Below, in pieces: positions 34,004 to 43,321 of a stretch of 55,322 nucleotides of DNA (position 1 is the stretch's first letter; each line of letters starts with the position of its first letter). The position numbers and the translations under genes were made by a program. This DNA comes from CAZOHG01 sp964579725 (GTDB taxonomy: Bacteria; Zhuqueibacterota; JdFR-76; BMS3Abin05). The DNA lies in the NCBI GenBank assembly GCA_964579725.1, contig CAZOHG010000022.1, forward strand, positions 1-55,322. Direction: 5' to 3'. The notes below the pieces were generated by a model. The model saw nothing but the letters and a program-made list of their open reading frames with translations. It was not told the origin of the DNA and made no database searches.

Positions 34004-36547
34004 ATGAAAAAAAGTTGGACGATTTTGTTGATCGCCACACTGGCTTTGCTTGTTACGGCAGGCTTAGCCATGGCTCAAAACCCCGTGACCTTTCAGGTTA
34101 ACATGAGCATTCAGAAACAGTTGGGTAATTTCGACCCGACGACGCAAATTCTGGTTGTTCGCGGGAGTTTTGAAAATGAGGCAGATGCCACCATGGAAGA
34201 TTGGAAAGGCAATCATTTTCAATTGACGGAAAGCAGCACGGCTGATGTGTACACGCTGCAAATTGATTTGCCGAATTCCAGTGTGGACAGTACGTTTAAA
34301 TACAAATACGTGATTGAGGACAAAGCCAACGCAGCAGACAATACAACTCAAGGCGGTACTTGGGAAAGCATTGGGAATCGTTCCTTTACATTGGCTTCTG
34401 GTGGTCAGGTTTTGGACGTGGTCTTTTTCAACGACCAGAGCGTGATTGGCCAGACGGCGAATGTGACGTTTCAGGCGGACATGTCGGATTTAATCAGCAA
34501 GGGTTGGTTTGATCCGGCGTCGGACACGCTGCGGGTATTGGGCGGATTCAACGGCTGGGCGGAATCGAACGATTACATGCTGAAGCCGAGTTTGTTCAAC
34601 CCGAGTTTGTACACGGTGACGGTAGCGCTCACGGCTCCGTCGGGGACGGACTTTGAGTGGAAATTCCGGGCGGCTCCCCACGAGCATTTTTTGGACGGTG
34701 GTTGGGAGAGTGGCAGCAACCACAAATTTACGTTTACCGGCTCGGATTTAACCCTTGAGCCCATCAAGCCGAATTTGGGTTACGCGGGCACGCCGTTGAA
34801 TCAGGATGTGACGGTACGGTTTACGGTGGATGTTCGGAATGCGACGGAGACTTACCACAACAACTTATTTCACAACATTAAGGGGGTTTGGATAAAAGGC
34901 GACAAGCCGGAGTTAGGGGCTTGGGGAGGAAGCTGGACGAACGATGACACGACGAACGTGATGGTGAAGATGTACGACGACGGAGTGCACGGGGGGGACA
35001 AGGTAGCCGGGGATTTGATATACTCGGCGGAGGTGGTTTTTCCGTCGGGGTCGATGTCGGCGATCATGTACAAGTACGGGGTTGTGGCGGACAGCACGGA
35101 CACGTTGAACGGTGGTGTTTCGTACTTGGACAACGAGGCAGGTTTTGGGGTGAATCACACGGCGGTGATTTCAGACGTGAGTGCATTGGACGTGCTTCCG
35201 ATGGATCGGTTTGGGTCGTTGCGTCAGTTGAAGAATCCGCACACGTTTACGGTGGACATGAGTGTTCAGCGTCAGTTGGGCAATTTTGATCCGTCGAAGA
35301 ACATTGTGGTGATGCGGGGTTCGTTTGAGAATGAGGCGTACCCGAATGCCGAGGAGTGGAAGGGCAATGAGTTTCACCTGTGGCCGGAGGCGTCGAATCC
35401 GGATTTGTACTCGGTGACGATTCCGATAGCGGAGAGTGCAGTTGGGCAGGAATTGGAGTACAAGTTTGTGATTGAGGACTCGGCCAATTGGGTGAATTTT
35501 GAGACGCAGGGGGGCAAATGGGAGTCGATCGGCAATCGGAAGTTTACGGCGAAAGCCGGAGGCGATTCTGCGGCGACGGTCTTTTTCAACGACCAGAGCG
35601 TGATTGGCCAGACGGCGAATGTGACGTTTCAGNNNNNNNNNNNNNNNNNNNNNNNNNNNNNNNNNNNNNNNNNNNNNNNNNNNNNNNNNNNNNNNNNNNN
35701 NNNNNNNNNNNNNNNNNNNNNNNNNNNNNNNNCGTTTACCGGCTCGGATTTAACCCTTGAGCCCATCAAGCCGAATTTGGGTTACGCCGGTGTGGACCTG
35801 CCCTTTGACATTACGGTTCAATTTTCCGTAGATGTCAACGGCGCCACCGAGACTTTCCACAACAAGCCCTTCCACAACATTAAATCCGTGTGGATGAAAG
35901 GCGACAAGCCGGAATTAGGGGCTTGGGGAGGAAGCTGGACTTACGACGACACGGTGAACGTCATGGTTCGGCTCTACGACGACGGCACCACCAAAGGTGA
36001 CGCGGTGGCCGGTGACGGAATTTGGACGACGCAGGTGACCTTTCCGCAAGGTTCCAAATCGGCGTTGCTGTACAAATACGGTATTGTAGCCGACGGTGTG
36101 GATACGTTGAACGGTGGCGTTTCGTACTTGGACAACGAGGCCGGATTCGGCGTCAACCACAGCCTGGTCATTCCAATTACGTCCAATTTCTACGCTGCAC
36201 CTACGGACACATTCGGCAGCCTGCGCGCAAAATTAGGCGTCTATTCTGCCAAGAAAAATGTGATTCCGAAACATTTTGCGCTTAGGCAAAATTATCCGAA
36301 TCCATTTAATCCCACAACCGAAATTGCCTACGACCTGCCCAAAACGACGCACGTACGGTTGGCCGTGTACAATATGTTGGGACAAAAGATCGCTACGCTG
36401 GTGAATGCAAAAATGCCTGCGGGTTCCTACACCATTAAATGGAATGGAAGGGACGACAGCGGACGTCAAATGGGTTCCGGAATTTACATTTACCAGATTG
36501 AAGCCGGAAAATTCAAAGCAACCAAGAAAATGTTGCTCATGAAATAG
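34004..36547 (+). CDS. Modular carbohydrate-binding-like T9SS protein with duplicated three-module unit (gapped)
   Basis: An 847-residue exported protein as given, with a run of 34 unknown residues. Signal residues 1-24 end LAMAQ. A three-module unit occurs twice. Module A is VTFQVNMSIQKQLGNFDP ... RGSFENEA ... GTWESIGNR; module B is VTFQADMSDLISKGWFDP ... LGGFNGWAESNDY; module C is VRFTVDVRNATETY ... KGDKPELGAWGG ... NGGVSYLDNEAGFGVNH. Each resembles CBM20 or AMPK-type E-set starch-binding folds, as in SusE/SusF-like surface proteins. A type A sorting domain ends it (LRQNYPNPFNPTTEIAYDLP). The second module B falls in the gap at 35633-35732; both ends match copy one, which predicts 256 missing bases. 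Proximity to GH57 and MalEFG suggests alpha-glucan capture. Confidence 0.82.
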   Translation: MKKSWTILLIATLALLVTAGLAMAQNPVTFQVNMSIQKQLGNFDPTTQILVVRGSFENEADATMEDWKGNHFQLTESSTADVYTLQIDLPNSSVDSTFKYKYVIEDKANAADNTTQGGTWESIGNRSFTLASGGQVLDVVFFNDQSVIGQTANVTFQADMSDLISKGWFDPASDTLRVLGGFNGWAESNDYMLKPSLFNPSLYTVTVALTAPSGTDFEWKFRAAPHEHFLDGGWESGSNHKFTFTGSDLTLEPIKPNLGYAGTPLNQDVTVRFTVDVRNATETYHNNLFHNIKGVWIKGDKPELGAWGGSWTNDDTTNVMVKMYDDGVHGGDKVAGDLIYSAEVVFPSGSMSAIMYKYGVVADSTDTLNGGVSYLDNEAGFGVNHTAVISDVSALDVLPMDRFGSLRQLKNPHTFTVDMSVQRQLGNFDPSKNIVVMRGSFENEAYPNAEEWKGNEFHLWPEASNPDLYSVTIPIAESAVGQELEYKFVIEDSANWVNFETQGGKWESIGNRKFTAKAGGDSAATVFFNDQSVIGQTANVTFQXXXXXXXXXXXXXXXXXXXXXXXXXXXXXXXXXXFTGSDLTLEPIKPNLGYAGVDLPFDITVQFSVDVNGATETFHNKPFHNIKSVWMKGDKPELGAWGGSWTYDDTVNVMVRLYDDGTTKGDAVAGDGIWTTQVTFPQGSKSALLYKYGIVADGVDTLNGGVSYLDNEAGFGVNHSLVIPITSNFYAAPTDTFGSLRAKLGVYSAKKNVIPKHFALRQNYPNPFNPTTEIAYDLPKTTHVRLAVYNMLGQKIATLVNAKMPAGSYTIKWNGRDDSGRQMGSGIYIYQIEAGKFKATKKMLLMK
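34430..35770 (+). repeat. Near-identical internal repeat within the CBM-like gene
   Basis: Copy one of module B begins after CAGACGGCGAATGTGACGTT (about 34451) and ends in CGTTTACCGGCTCGGATTTA (34731); the same two strings flank the N-gap (35601-35632 and 35733-35752). Spacing between the copies is about 1.15 kb. High nucleotide identity at the flanks explains why the assembler could not close the gap. Confidence 0.85.
35633..35732. other. Assembly gap inside the repeated module, 100 N
   Basis: A placeholder gap. In the first copy the matching interval 34475-34730 is 256 bases; 256 and 100 leave the same remainder modulo 3, so the frame stays open by coincidence. Confidence 0.95.
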
Positions 36548-36572
36548 TGTCAGATGACATTCCAAGAGGTGA

Positions 36573-36608
36573 AAGGGAGGAGGCGGAGGCTTCCTCCCTT
36601 ATTTTTTA
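36573..36608 (+). terminator. Intrinsic terminator after the CBM-like gene
   Basis: AAGGGAGGA pairs with TCCTCCCTT, the stem extending inward to a GGAG tetraloop, followed by A and six T residues. It lies 26 bases after the stop. Confidence 0.85.
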
Positions 36609-36677
36609 CGATGTTGTGAAGTGAACCATTAATCGGACAGAAATTTCAGGCTATTTTTCAGTTAAGCGCCTATTAAA

Positions 36678-38726
36678 ATGAGTGCCAAAAAGAGAAAAAA
36701 GAAACATCCTTCTGTTCACTTGCCGGAGCGAACATTGACGCCGGCCAAACGGGTCATTTTTTCCGCTATTTTGATATTGATCCCGCTGCTTTTTTTCGCC
36801 CTTCTGGAAATCGGGCTCCGGTTGGGTCATTACGGGGGGGATTTGGACCTGATTTTGGTGAAACACTACGGCGGCCGCGCCTACTACCAACTCAATAAAA
36901 AAGTTGCCCGCCGCTATTTTTCCAGTCGAGACCTAACAATCCCGGAGCTTTTTGAAGAGGTGTTCCCCGTTCAAAAAGCGCCCAACACTTTTCGCATCTT
37001 TTTCCTGGGGGGATCCACAACGGCCGGGTTTCCGTTTGAATTGAATGCTCGTGTTTCCAGCCTGCTCGAAGATCGACTGCAGGCGCTTTTCCCCCAAAAA
37101 AATATGGAGGTGATTAATTTCGGCATTTCGGCAGTCAATAGTTACACAGTACTGGATTTTATACACGAACTGGTTCACTACCAGCCCGACCTTTTTCTGA
37201 TTTACATGGGGCACAACGAATTTTACGGGGCCCTGGGCGTTGGCTCCACCGAATATTTGGGGCGTAATCGCTCCCTCATTAAATTGTATTTGAAATTGGA
37301 GCATTTTAGAACCTTTTTGCTGCTTAAAAATACACTATCTTCCATTCAAGCTGTCCTGCACGGTTCCAGGGCACAGGGCGGTGGCCGTACCCTCATGGCC
37401 AATGTGGTTCGAAAACGAACCATTCCCTACGGGAGTCGCGATTACCGGTGTGCGCGCGACAATTTTCGAGCTAATTTACGGGAAATTCTAAAAATTGCCC
37501 GAGACCACCACATTCCTGTGGTCACCAGTACCCTTGTGTGCAACCTGCGCAGTTTAAAACCGTTTGTTTCCACCTTTTTCCCGCCCGTGGCGGATTCGGT
37601 TCGAAATCGGTGGACGGCGGCCAATGAGAGGGGAAAAAATCTCCTGAAAAAGCGGCACTATTCCGAAGCGTTGGAAGCCTTTCGTTTGGCCTACCACACG
37701 GACAGTACGTTTGCCGACTGTGCATTTCAAATGGGAACTTGCTATTTGAGTGTGGGGGATGAAGCGGCAGCCCACCGCTATTTTCGCCGGGCAGCCGACT
37801 TAGATGCCCTCCGCTTTCGGGCAAGTGAGGAATTCAATCGAATTATTGAACAGGTTTCCGACAAATTTCACGTACCGGTTGTTCCGATGGATTCCGTCTT
37901 TGACGCCCATTCGCCCTACCACATTGTCGGGAATGAATTGCTGTTCGAACATTTGCACCCGAATTTTTCCGGCTATTTTCTCATGGCCAAAGCCTTTGCC
38001 CAAGAACTTCGGCGAGGCAATTTCATCGTACCGCGAAAAGAATGGCCGGCCTCCCCGCCGGATTCCGTGCTGGGGCGTTTGTCTCACGTCACACCGCTGG
38101 ATCTGAAAATCGGAGAATTGCGCATTCGCAAACTCATGTCCGGCTGGCCGTTTAAACCGGCGTCTGGCAGAGCGCCGTTTGTGGTGAAAACCGACGATCC
38201 CATCGAACAGATTGCTTACCGCTACGACAATCATTTGATTTCCTGGAATCAGGCACATTTTGACGCGGCAGCCGCGTACGAAAAGGCAGGAAAATTGGAA
38301 AGAGCGTTAGAGGAGTACCGAGCCGTCATTAAAATCCGCCCCGACGATTTTTACCCGTTCCTAAAAATGGGCAATATTTACTTTCAGCAGCACCGATACG
38401 AAAAGGCTAAACGGGCGTACGAAGGCGCCAGAATGAGAAATCCCGGAGCTCCGTTTGCGTACGTGAAATTGGGGTTTGTGGCGCTGGCCGAAAAGCAGGC
38501 CGACAAGGCCTACCCGTTGTTGGAAAAAGCACTTGTTTTGGATTCCAAACATCCGGTTTTAAACCGGCGTGAGCGCGGGGTTTTATTGTTCTATTTGGCC
38601 TCTCTGGACGCTTCACGGGGAAACACAGCCGACGCCCGCCGCGAAGTGGAACTTGCGCTGGAAAATTTTCCCGGCATGCCGCAGGCCCTCGCTTTGCAGG
38701 AAAAATTGGCCGGAGGAAGCCGGTAA
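36678..38726 (+). CDS. Membrane-anchored SGNH hydrolase-like protein with TPR repeats
   Basis: A 682-residue protein. A basic start (MSAKKRKKKH) leads to one transmembrane helix at about 27-50 (VIFSAILILIPLLFFALLEIGL). An SGNH/GDSL-type domain covers about 95-450: Ser113 in FFLGGSTTAGFPF (block I), NFGISAVNSYT (Gly-Asn region), YMGHNEFYGALG (block III), and a terminal HLHPNFSGYF (block V His). TPR helices flank and interrupt it: about 315-385 (LLKKRHYSEALEAFRLAYHTD) and 530-670 (YEKAGKLERALEEYRAVIK). Acyl or acetyl ester hydrolysis of a glycan or lipid is possible. No RBS stands out before the ATG. It follows a terminator, so it begins a new transcript. Confidence 0.78.
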   Translation: MSAKKRKKKHPSVHLPERTLTPAKRVIFSAILILIPLLFFALLEIGLRLGHYGGDLDLILVKHYGGRAYYQLNKKVARRYFSSRDLTIPELFEEVFPVQKAPNTFRIFFLGGSTTAGFPFELNARVSSLLEDRLQALFPQKNMEVINFGISAVNSYTVLDFIHELVHYQPDLFLIYMGHNEFYGALGVGSTEYLGRNRSLIKLYLKLEHFRTFLLLKNTLSSIQAVLHGSRAQGGGRTLMANVVRKRTIPYGSRDYRCARDNFRANLREILKIARDHHIPVVTSTLVCNLRSLKPFVSTFFPPVADSVRNRWTAANERGKNLLKKRHYSEALEAFRLAYHTDSTFADCAFQMGTCYLSVGDEAAAHRYFRRAADLDALRFRASEEFNRIIEQVSDKFHVPVVPMDSVFDAHSPYHIVGNELLFEHLHPNFSGYFLMAKAFAQELRRGNFIVPRKEWPASPPDSVLGRLSHVTPLDLKIGELRIRKLMSGWPFKPASGRAPFVVKTDDPIEQIAYRYDNHLISWNQAHFDAAAAYEKAGKLERALEEYRAVIKIRPDDFYPFLKMGNIYFQQHRYEKAKRAYEGARMRNPGAPFAYVKLGFVALAEKQADKAYPLLEKALVLDSKHPVLNRRERGVLLFYLASLDASRGNTADARREVELALENFPGMPQALALQEKLAGGSR

Positions 38727-38915
38727 TTCGGGCAAATTGTGGGCGACTCCCACCAAAAAGCCTGGGCCAAAAAATTAAAGCGAAAAGGGGACTAAAAAAT
38801 AGTTGAGCTGGAACCTAAAAGTTTTGGGCACACCCTTCCGAATCGGAGGGCAAAAGGAACCCGGGCCCGGATGGAAGAAGGGTAACCCTGTCCGGTAAAA
38901 AGTGCAGGAGCGTAA

Positions 38916-40019
38916 ATGGAGAAAAAAATAGGTACGGTATTTTTCCGAGGCGTCACTTTTAATTTTCTCTTGATTTCTACTCTGCTGGCAGCGTCGATTG
39001 TCAAAGGGCCGTATTTGAGTCAGCCAACTTCCCAATCCATTGTGGTGAAATGGATGACAAAATCGCCGTCGACGGGAATCGTGCGCTTTGGTGAAAAGAA
39101 CCAATTGCTTCATTGGGCGGCGGATTCATCTGCACGGACCACGCACATTCTGAAATTGAAAAATCTTGCGCCGAATATGCACTATTTTTACCGCGTGGTG
39201 GACGGAATCGATTCCACCCAAATTTATTCATTTTGGACAGCACCGGCTGACTCGTCGCCGTTTACATTTGTTGTGTACGGCGATTCCCGTTCCAACCACC
39301 TGGCGCATCAGGAAATCTTACGGCTTGCTGTGGAACAGCAGCCTCGATTTGCGCTTCACACCGGCGATTTGGTGCGAAACGGAAAAAAGCAGTCGAATTG
39401 GGAGCAATATTTCAAAGATTTGTGCGTTTACACCCGCGCGGGTGAGAATATTCCTATTTTTTACGCCATTGGCAATCACGAACATCACAGTCCGCTGTAT
39501 TTTTCTTATTTCGAATTGCCTCACAACAATGCCCTGAATACTGAGGAGTTTTATTCATTTCAATACGGCGCGGCCCATTTCATTGCCTTGAGTTCTGAGA
39601 TGCGCTTCAAAAGGGGAACGCCTCAGTACCGGTGGCTGGAAAACGATCTGAAAAATGCGGCGGGAAAAAACGGCTGGATTTTTGTTTTTTTCCACCGGCC
39701 GCCTTACAGCTCGGGGGAACACGGAAGCTCTCGATTGCTGCGAAAAGCGTGGCACCCGCTTTTCAAGCAATATGGCGTGACGGCGGTTTTCAACGGGCAC
39801 GATCACCTGTACGAACGCACGGAGCCCATTGACGGTGTCACCTACATTGTAACGGGCGGAGGGGGCGCTCCGCTCTACAAATACAAGCCTCACAGCTGGA
39901 CGGCTCACGCGGAATCCGTTTACCATTTGGTACGGGTGGACGTGGCTCCAAGGCGAGTGCATTTTCAAATGATTCGCTGGGATGGTACCGTTGGAGATGA
40001 TTTTACGGTGCGAAAATAA
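38916..40019 (+). CDS. Secreted metallophosphatase, purple acid phosphatase-like
   Basis: A 367-residue exported enzyme. Residues 1-26 form a signal peptide. Residues about 27-115 form an FN3-like domain (KGPYLSQPTSQSIVVKWMTKSP ... HYFYRVVDG) as in purple acid phosphatases. The metal-binding blocks follow in order: VVYGDSRSN, LHTGDLVRNG, YAIGNHEHH, FFHRPPYSSG and FNGHDHLYERTEP. These make a dinuclear metal centre that hydrolyses phosphate monoesters or diesters. The start at 38916 has CAGGAG 6 bases upstream. It sits 62 bases before the malE-like gene in the same direction and may be cotranscribed with it. Confidence 0.87.
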   Translation: MEKKIGTVFFRGVTFNFLLISTLLAASIVKGPYLSQPTSQSIVVKWMTKSPSTGIVRFGEKNQLLHWAADSSARTTHILKLKNLAPNMHYFYRVVDGIDSTQIYSFWTAPADSSPFTFVVYGDSRSNHLAHQEILRLAVEQQPRFALHTGDLVRNGKKQSNWEQYFKDLCVYTRAGENIPIFYAIGNHEHHSPLYFSYFELPHNNALNTEEFYSFQYGAAHFIALSSEMRFKRGTPQYRWLENDLKNAAGKNGWIFVFFHRPPYSSGEHGSSRLLRKAWHPLFKQYGVTAVFNGHDHLYERTEPIDGVTYIVTGGGGAPLYKYKPHSWTAHAESVYHLVRVDVAPRRVHFQMIRWDGTVGDDFTVRK

Positions 40020-40081
40020 ACCCCGGTGTTTTCAGGGCTCGGCCGGAAAGCAGGGCGCAACAGGCGAAAAAAGAGGTTGAT

Positions 40082-41323
40082 TTGGGAAAAATTACGGCAT
40101 TTTTTCTAATCCTGTTTATTTTATTTACGGTTCTCGTTTTCACCATTGGAATGGGGCACAGAGACCCGAACGACATCGTCATCTGGACACAGGATTTTAC
40201 GCCGGGTCGAGCGGTGCTGGATTCCGTGTTGTCGGAGTACATGGCCCAACACCCTGGTATTCGGATCTCGGAATTGTACTACGAAACGGAGGAACTCCGC
40301 AGCAATTTTATCGTGGCCGCCCTTGGCGGCAGCGGGCCGGATTTGGTGTACGGTCCCAGTGACCAGGTGGGGCCCTTCGACGTCATGAAAATTATTTTAC
40401 CGTTGGAATCGTATTTTTCGCCCCAGGAGCGCGCCCGTTTTGTCCGAGACGGATTGGTTTGGCGGCGGGGCCATTTGTTTCAGGTGGCGGATCGGATTGG
40501 CAATCATTTGGCTCTGGTTTACAACAAAAAGCTGGTCCCCGTGCCCCCCAAAAATTCCGATGAACTGATTCAAATGGGTCTGAAATTGACCAAGGATTTT
40601 GACGGAGACGGACGGATTGACCAGTACGCTCTGGCGTGGAATTACATTGAGCCGTATTTTTTCGTGCCCTTTTTGGGTGGATTTGGAGGCTGGGTCATGG
40701 ACAGTTTGAATCACCCCACATTAGACACTCCGGCAACGGTCAAGGCCTGTCAATTTATATTGGATTTGCGGAACAAATACAAAATAATTCCGCTTGAGAG
40801 CGATTACGACATGGCAGACGCCCTGTTTAAGCAAGGTCACTCCGCCATGATTATTAACGGCCCGTGGTCCTGGGCCGGCTATAAAAAAGCGGGGATTGAT
40901 TTTGACATTACGCGCATTCCCAAGATTAGCGAAACCGGGCTTTGGCCCACGCCAATGTATTCGCCCAAAGGGTACTCGGTTAATGTAAATGTGAAGGGAA
41001 TTAAGCTCAAGCGGGTAATTGCCCTGGTGAAATATTTGACGTCTCCGGCGGTGGAACTGCGTTTTTCGCGGGCGTTGAACACCATTCCGTCCCGGAAAGA
41101 AGCACGGGAAAGTCCCGTGATCAAAAACAACCGATTGATTCAACATTCCCTTTACCAGCTCGAAGTGGCACGTCCCATGTCCATTGAGCCGGAAATGCGG
41201 GCCATCTGGGATGCCATGCGCCCGGGCTACCAATCCCTTTTTGCGGGAACCATGACGCCGGAAGAGGCGGCTCGAAACATGCAGGCGCTGGCTCTTCGAA
41301 AAATCAAAGAAATGAAGGAATAA
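40082..41323 (+). CDS. ABC transporter sugar-binding protein, MalE-like
   Basis: A 413-residue extracytoplasmic solute-binding protein of the maltose/maltodextrin type (family 1). A hydrophobic N-terminal segment at 5-25 (AFFLILFILFTVLVFTIG) may stay as a membrane anchor, since no lipobox Cys or clear cleavage site is seen. Typical parts are IVIWTQDFTPG, GGSGPDLVYGPSDQVGPF, LVYNKKLVP, GKS-like MIINGPWSWAGY and YSVNVNVKG. The start is TTG at 40082, preceded by AGAGG; a later ATG at codon 24 would lose the export segment. It heads malE-malF-malG order. Specificity for alpha-glucan oligosaccharides is inferred from the GH57 and TrmB neighbours. Confidence 0.87.
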   Translation: MGKITAFFLILFILFTVLVFTIGMGHRDPNDIVIWTQDFTPGRAVLDSVLSEYMAQHPGIRISELYYETEELRSNFIVAALGGSGPDLVYGPSDQVGPFDVMKIILPLESYFSPQERARFVRDGLVWRRGHLFQVADRIGNHLALVYNKKLVPVPPKNSDELIQMGLKLTKDFDGDGRIDQYALAWNYIEPYFFVPFLGGFGGWVMDSLNHPTLDTPATVKACQFILDLRNKYKIIPLESDYDMADALFKQGHSAMIINGPWSWAGYKKAGIDFDITRIPKISETGLWPTPMYSPKGYSVNVNVKGIKLKRVIALVKYLTSPAVELRFSRALNTIPSRKEARESPVIKNNRLIQHSLYQLEVARPMSIEPEMRAIWDAMRPGYQSLFAGTMTPEEAARNMQALALRKIKEMKE

Positions 41324-41491
41324 ATTTTATTGAAAAATCGGTGCCCAAATTTTTAAGGCAATTAGGGAAAAGTCGGTGAAAACTTTGACTCAGCTGAAGG
41401 GGAAGACTCGGTCACTTTATTTGCCGCAATAAGGGACAAACACAAAGAATCGGGATTTCAAAAGCGTTTTAGACGGATTTGAGATTGTGAA

Positions 41492-42409
41492 ATGCAAGCA
41501 CTTGTCGCATCCATTCAGGATTTTTTTATTGATTTGAAAAAGAATCGGTTGGCCTATTATTACACGCTGCCGGCGTTTTTGGTCATGGGATTTGTCATCC
41601 TGTACCCGTTTTTGTACAACATTGTGTTGTCCCTTTCCAATATGAGCCTGACTCATTTTCGGAATTGGCGCATTATTGGATTTCAACAATACATTTCGGT
41701 TTTTTCTGAACCCGTTTTTTACTGGGTTCTGCTGAAAACAATCATCTGGACGGCGGTCAATGTGTTTTTTCATGTAACCATTGGGGTTTCGCTGGCTCTG
41801 CTGCTGAACCGTCCTCTCTGGGGGCGTTCCATTTTTCGCACGCTGCTGATTTTGCCCTGGGCAGTGCCGCAATACATTACAGCGTTAACGTGGCGCGGGA
41901 TGTTTCACTACCGGTACGGAGCGATCAATTTGATTTTGGTCAAATATTTCGGCGTGCACCAAATTCAATGGTTGTCCACGCCGTTGGGAGCCTTTGCGGC
42001 CGTACTCATCACCAATATTTGGCTTGGATTTCCCTTCATGATGGTCATTGCTCTCGGTGGGCTCCAAAGCATTCCGCGGGAGCTGTACGAAGCGGCGGAG
42101 GTGGACGGAGCCGGGCGTTTCCAGCAGCTCAAAAATGTCACGCTGCCGCTCCTAAAACCCGTCATGATTCCGGCTATTTCGCTGGGTATTATTTGGACAT
42201 TCAATAATTTCAATGTGATCTGGCTGGTGTCCAATGGAGGGCAGCCGGCAGACAGCACGCACATTTTGGTGTCCTACGTGTACAAAGCGGTGTTTAATTA
42301 CTATCGGTACGGGTACGCGGCGGCGCTTTCGATGGTCATTTTTGGGATTTTGCTTCTTATCAGTGTTCGGTTTATTAAGCAAACGCGTGCAACAAAGGGA
42401 GTATATTAA
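41492..42409 (+). CDS. Sugar ABC transporter permease, MalF-like
   Basis: A 305-residue inner-membrane permease of the carbohydrate uptake CUT1 type. Six hydrophobic segments are visible, beginning AYYYTLPAFLVMGFVILYPFLYNIVLSLS. The EAA loop that contacts the ATPase is ELYEAAEVDGAGRFQQLKNVTLPLL near 195-218. Its TAA stop shares the A with the ATG of the next gene, so translation is coupled. A 168-base gap separates it from the malE-like gene. No ATPase gene is present nearby. Confidence 0.92.
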   Translation: MQALVASIQDFFIDLKKNRLAYYYTLPAFLVMGFVILYPFLYNIVLSLSNMSLTHFRNWRIIGFQQYISVFSEPVFYWVLLKTIIWTAVNVFFHVTIGVSLALLLNRPLWGRSIFRTLLILPWAVPQYITALTWRGMFHYRYGAINLILVKYFGVHQIQWLSTPLGAFAAVLITNIWLGFPFMMVIALGGLQSIPRELYEAAEVDGAGRFQQLKNVTLPLLKPVMIPAISLGIIWTFNNFNVIWLVSNGGQPADSTHILVSYVYKAVFNYYRYGYAAALSMVIFGILLLISVRFIKQTRATKGVY

Positions 42410-43257
42410 TGGCCGGAAGTTTGAAGAAAAAAGACCCGTGGTGGCTGACGGTACTCATTTACCTGATTTTGATGGTTTTCACGCTTGTGGCCGTGTACCC
42501 CATTTTGCGGGTTATTTCTATTTCTCTCCGGCCGGGCAATTTGTTGCATTCAACCTCATTGAGGTTGATTCCCCGAAATGCCACGCTGGATTCCTACCGG
42601 GTCCTGTTCACCGAAAAACCTTTCTTGCGGTGGCTTTTGAACAGTACGGTTGTCTCGGGAATGGTGACACTCTTAGGAGTCGGATTGGCCTCAACCGCAG
42701 GCTACGCCTTTTCCCGGTTCAATTTTAAATTGAAAGAAGCCGGCATGATTTCCGTAATCATGACGCAGATGTTTCCCGTCACCATGCTGCTTATTCCGCT
42801 GTTTGTCATGTTGATTCATCTTCACCTGTACGACACATTTATCGGTTTGGTCATTGCGTATTCGGCCACGGTGCTGCCTTTTTGTATCTGGCAAATGAAG
42901 GGGTACTACGACACCATTCCGGTCAGTTTGGAGGAAGCTGCGCGCATTGACGGCGCCACCCATTTCGGAGCTTTTTACCGGATCGTGCTGCCGCTGGCGT
43001 CTCCCGCTCTGGTCATTACGGCACTCTTTTCGTTCATGGGGTCATGGTCGGAGTACCTGGTGGCTGCCGTCATTTTAAACGATCGCCGTTTGTTCACCCT
43101 TCCGCTGGGGCTGAAACAATTTCAGTCCAATTTTGACACGGAATGGGGCCTGTACGCAGCCGGTGCCGTTGTGGTCAGTATTCCGGTTATTTTATTGTTT
43201 CTTTTTTTGAGCCGATGGCTGATTTCCGGCTTGACGCTGGGGAGTGTGAAGGGGTAG
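42409..43257 (+). CDS. Sugar ABC transporter permease, MalG-like
   Basis: A 282-residue CUT1 permease, partner of the MalF-like protein. It has six hydrophobic segments, starting VLIYLILMVFTLVAVYPILRVISISL. The EAA loop is SLEEAARIDGATHFGAFYRIVLPLASPA near 175-200. The end GLTLGSVKG is typical of MalG, whose C-terminal tail contacts the ATPase. It overlaps the previous stop by one base. The missing MalK/MsmX-like ATPase must be encoded elsewhere. Confidence 0.92.
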   Translation: MAGSLKKKDPWWLTVLIYLILMVFTLVAVYPILRVISISLRPGNLLHSTSLRLIPRNATLDSYRVLFTEKPFLRWLLNSTVVSGMVTLLGVGLASTAGYAFSRFNFKLKEAGMISVIMTQMFPVTMLLIPLFVMLIHLHLYDTFIGLVIAYSATVLPFCIWQMKGYYDTIPVSLEEAARIDGATHFGAFYRIVLPLASPALVITALFSFMGSWSEYLVAAVILNDRRLFTLPLGLKQFQSNFDTEWGLYAAGAVVVSIPVILLFLFLSRWLISGLTLGSVKG

Positions 43258-43321
43258 CACCAGCCGATTTTGGGGCGTTTGAACTTCACGAAACAAGGAA
43301 CGTGTAAAAAGAGGTCATCGC

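Noticed and set aside
34004..36190. CRISPR or other short spaced repeats
   Set aside because: The repetition is long coding modules of about 1.1 kb per unit, not short repeats with spacers.
38860..38885. Hairpin CCCTTCC...GGAGGG as a terminator
   Set aside because: The stem is short with a mismatch and no T-run follows.
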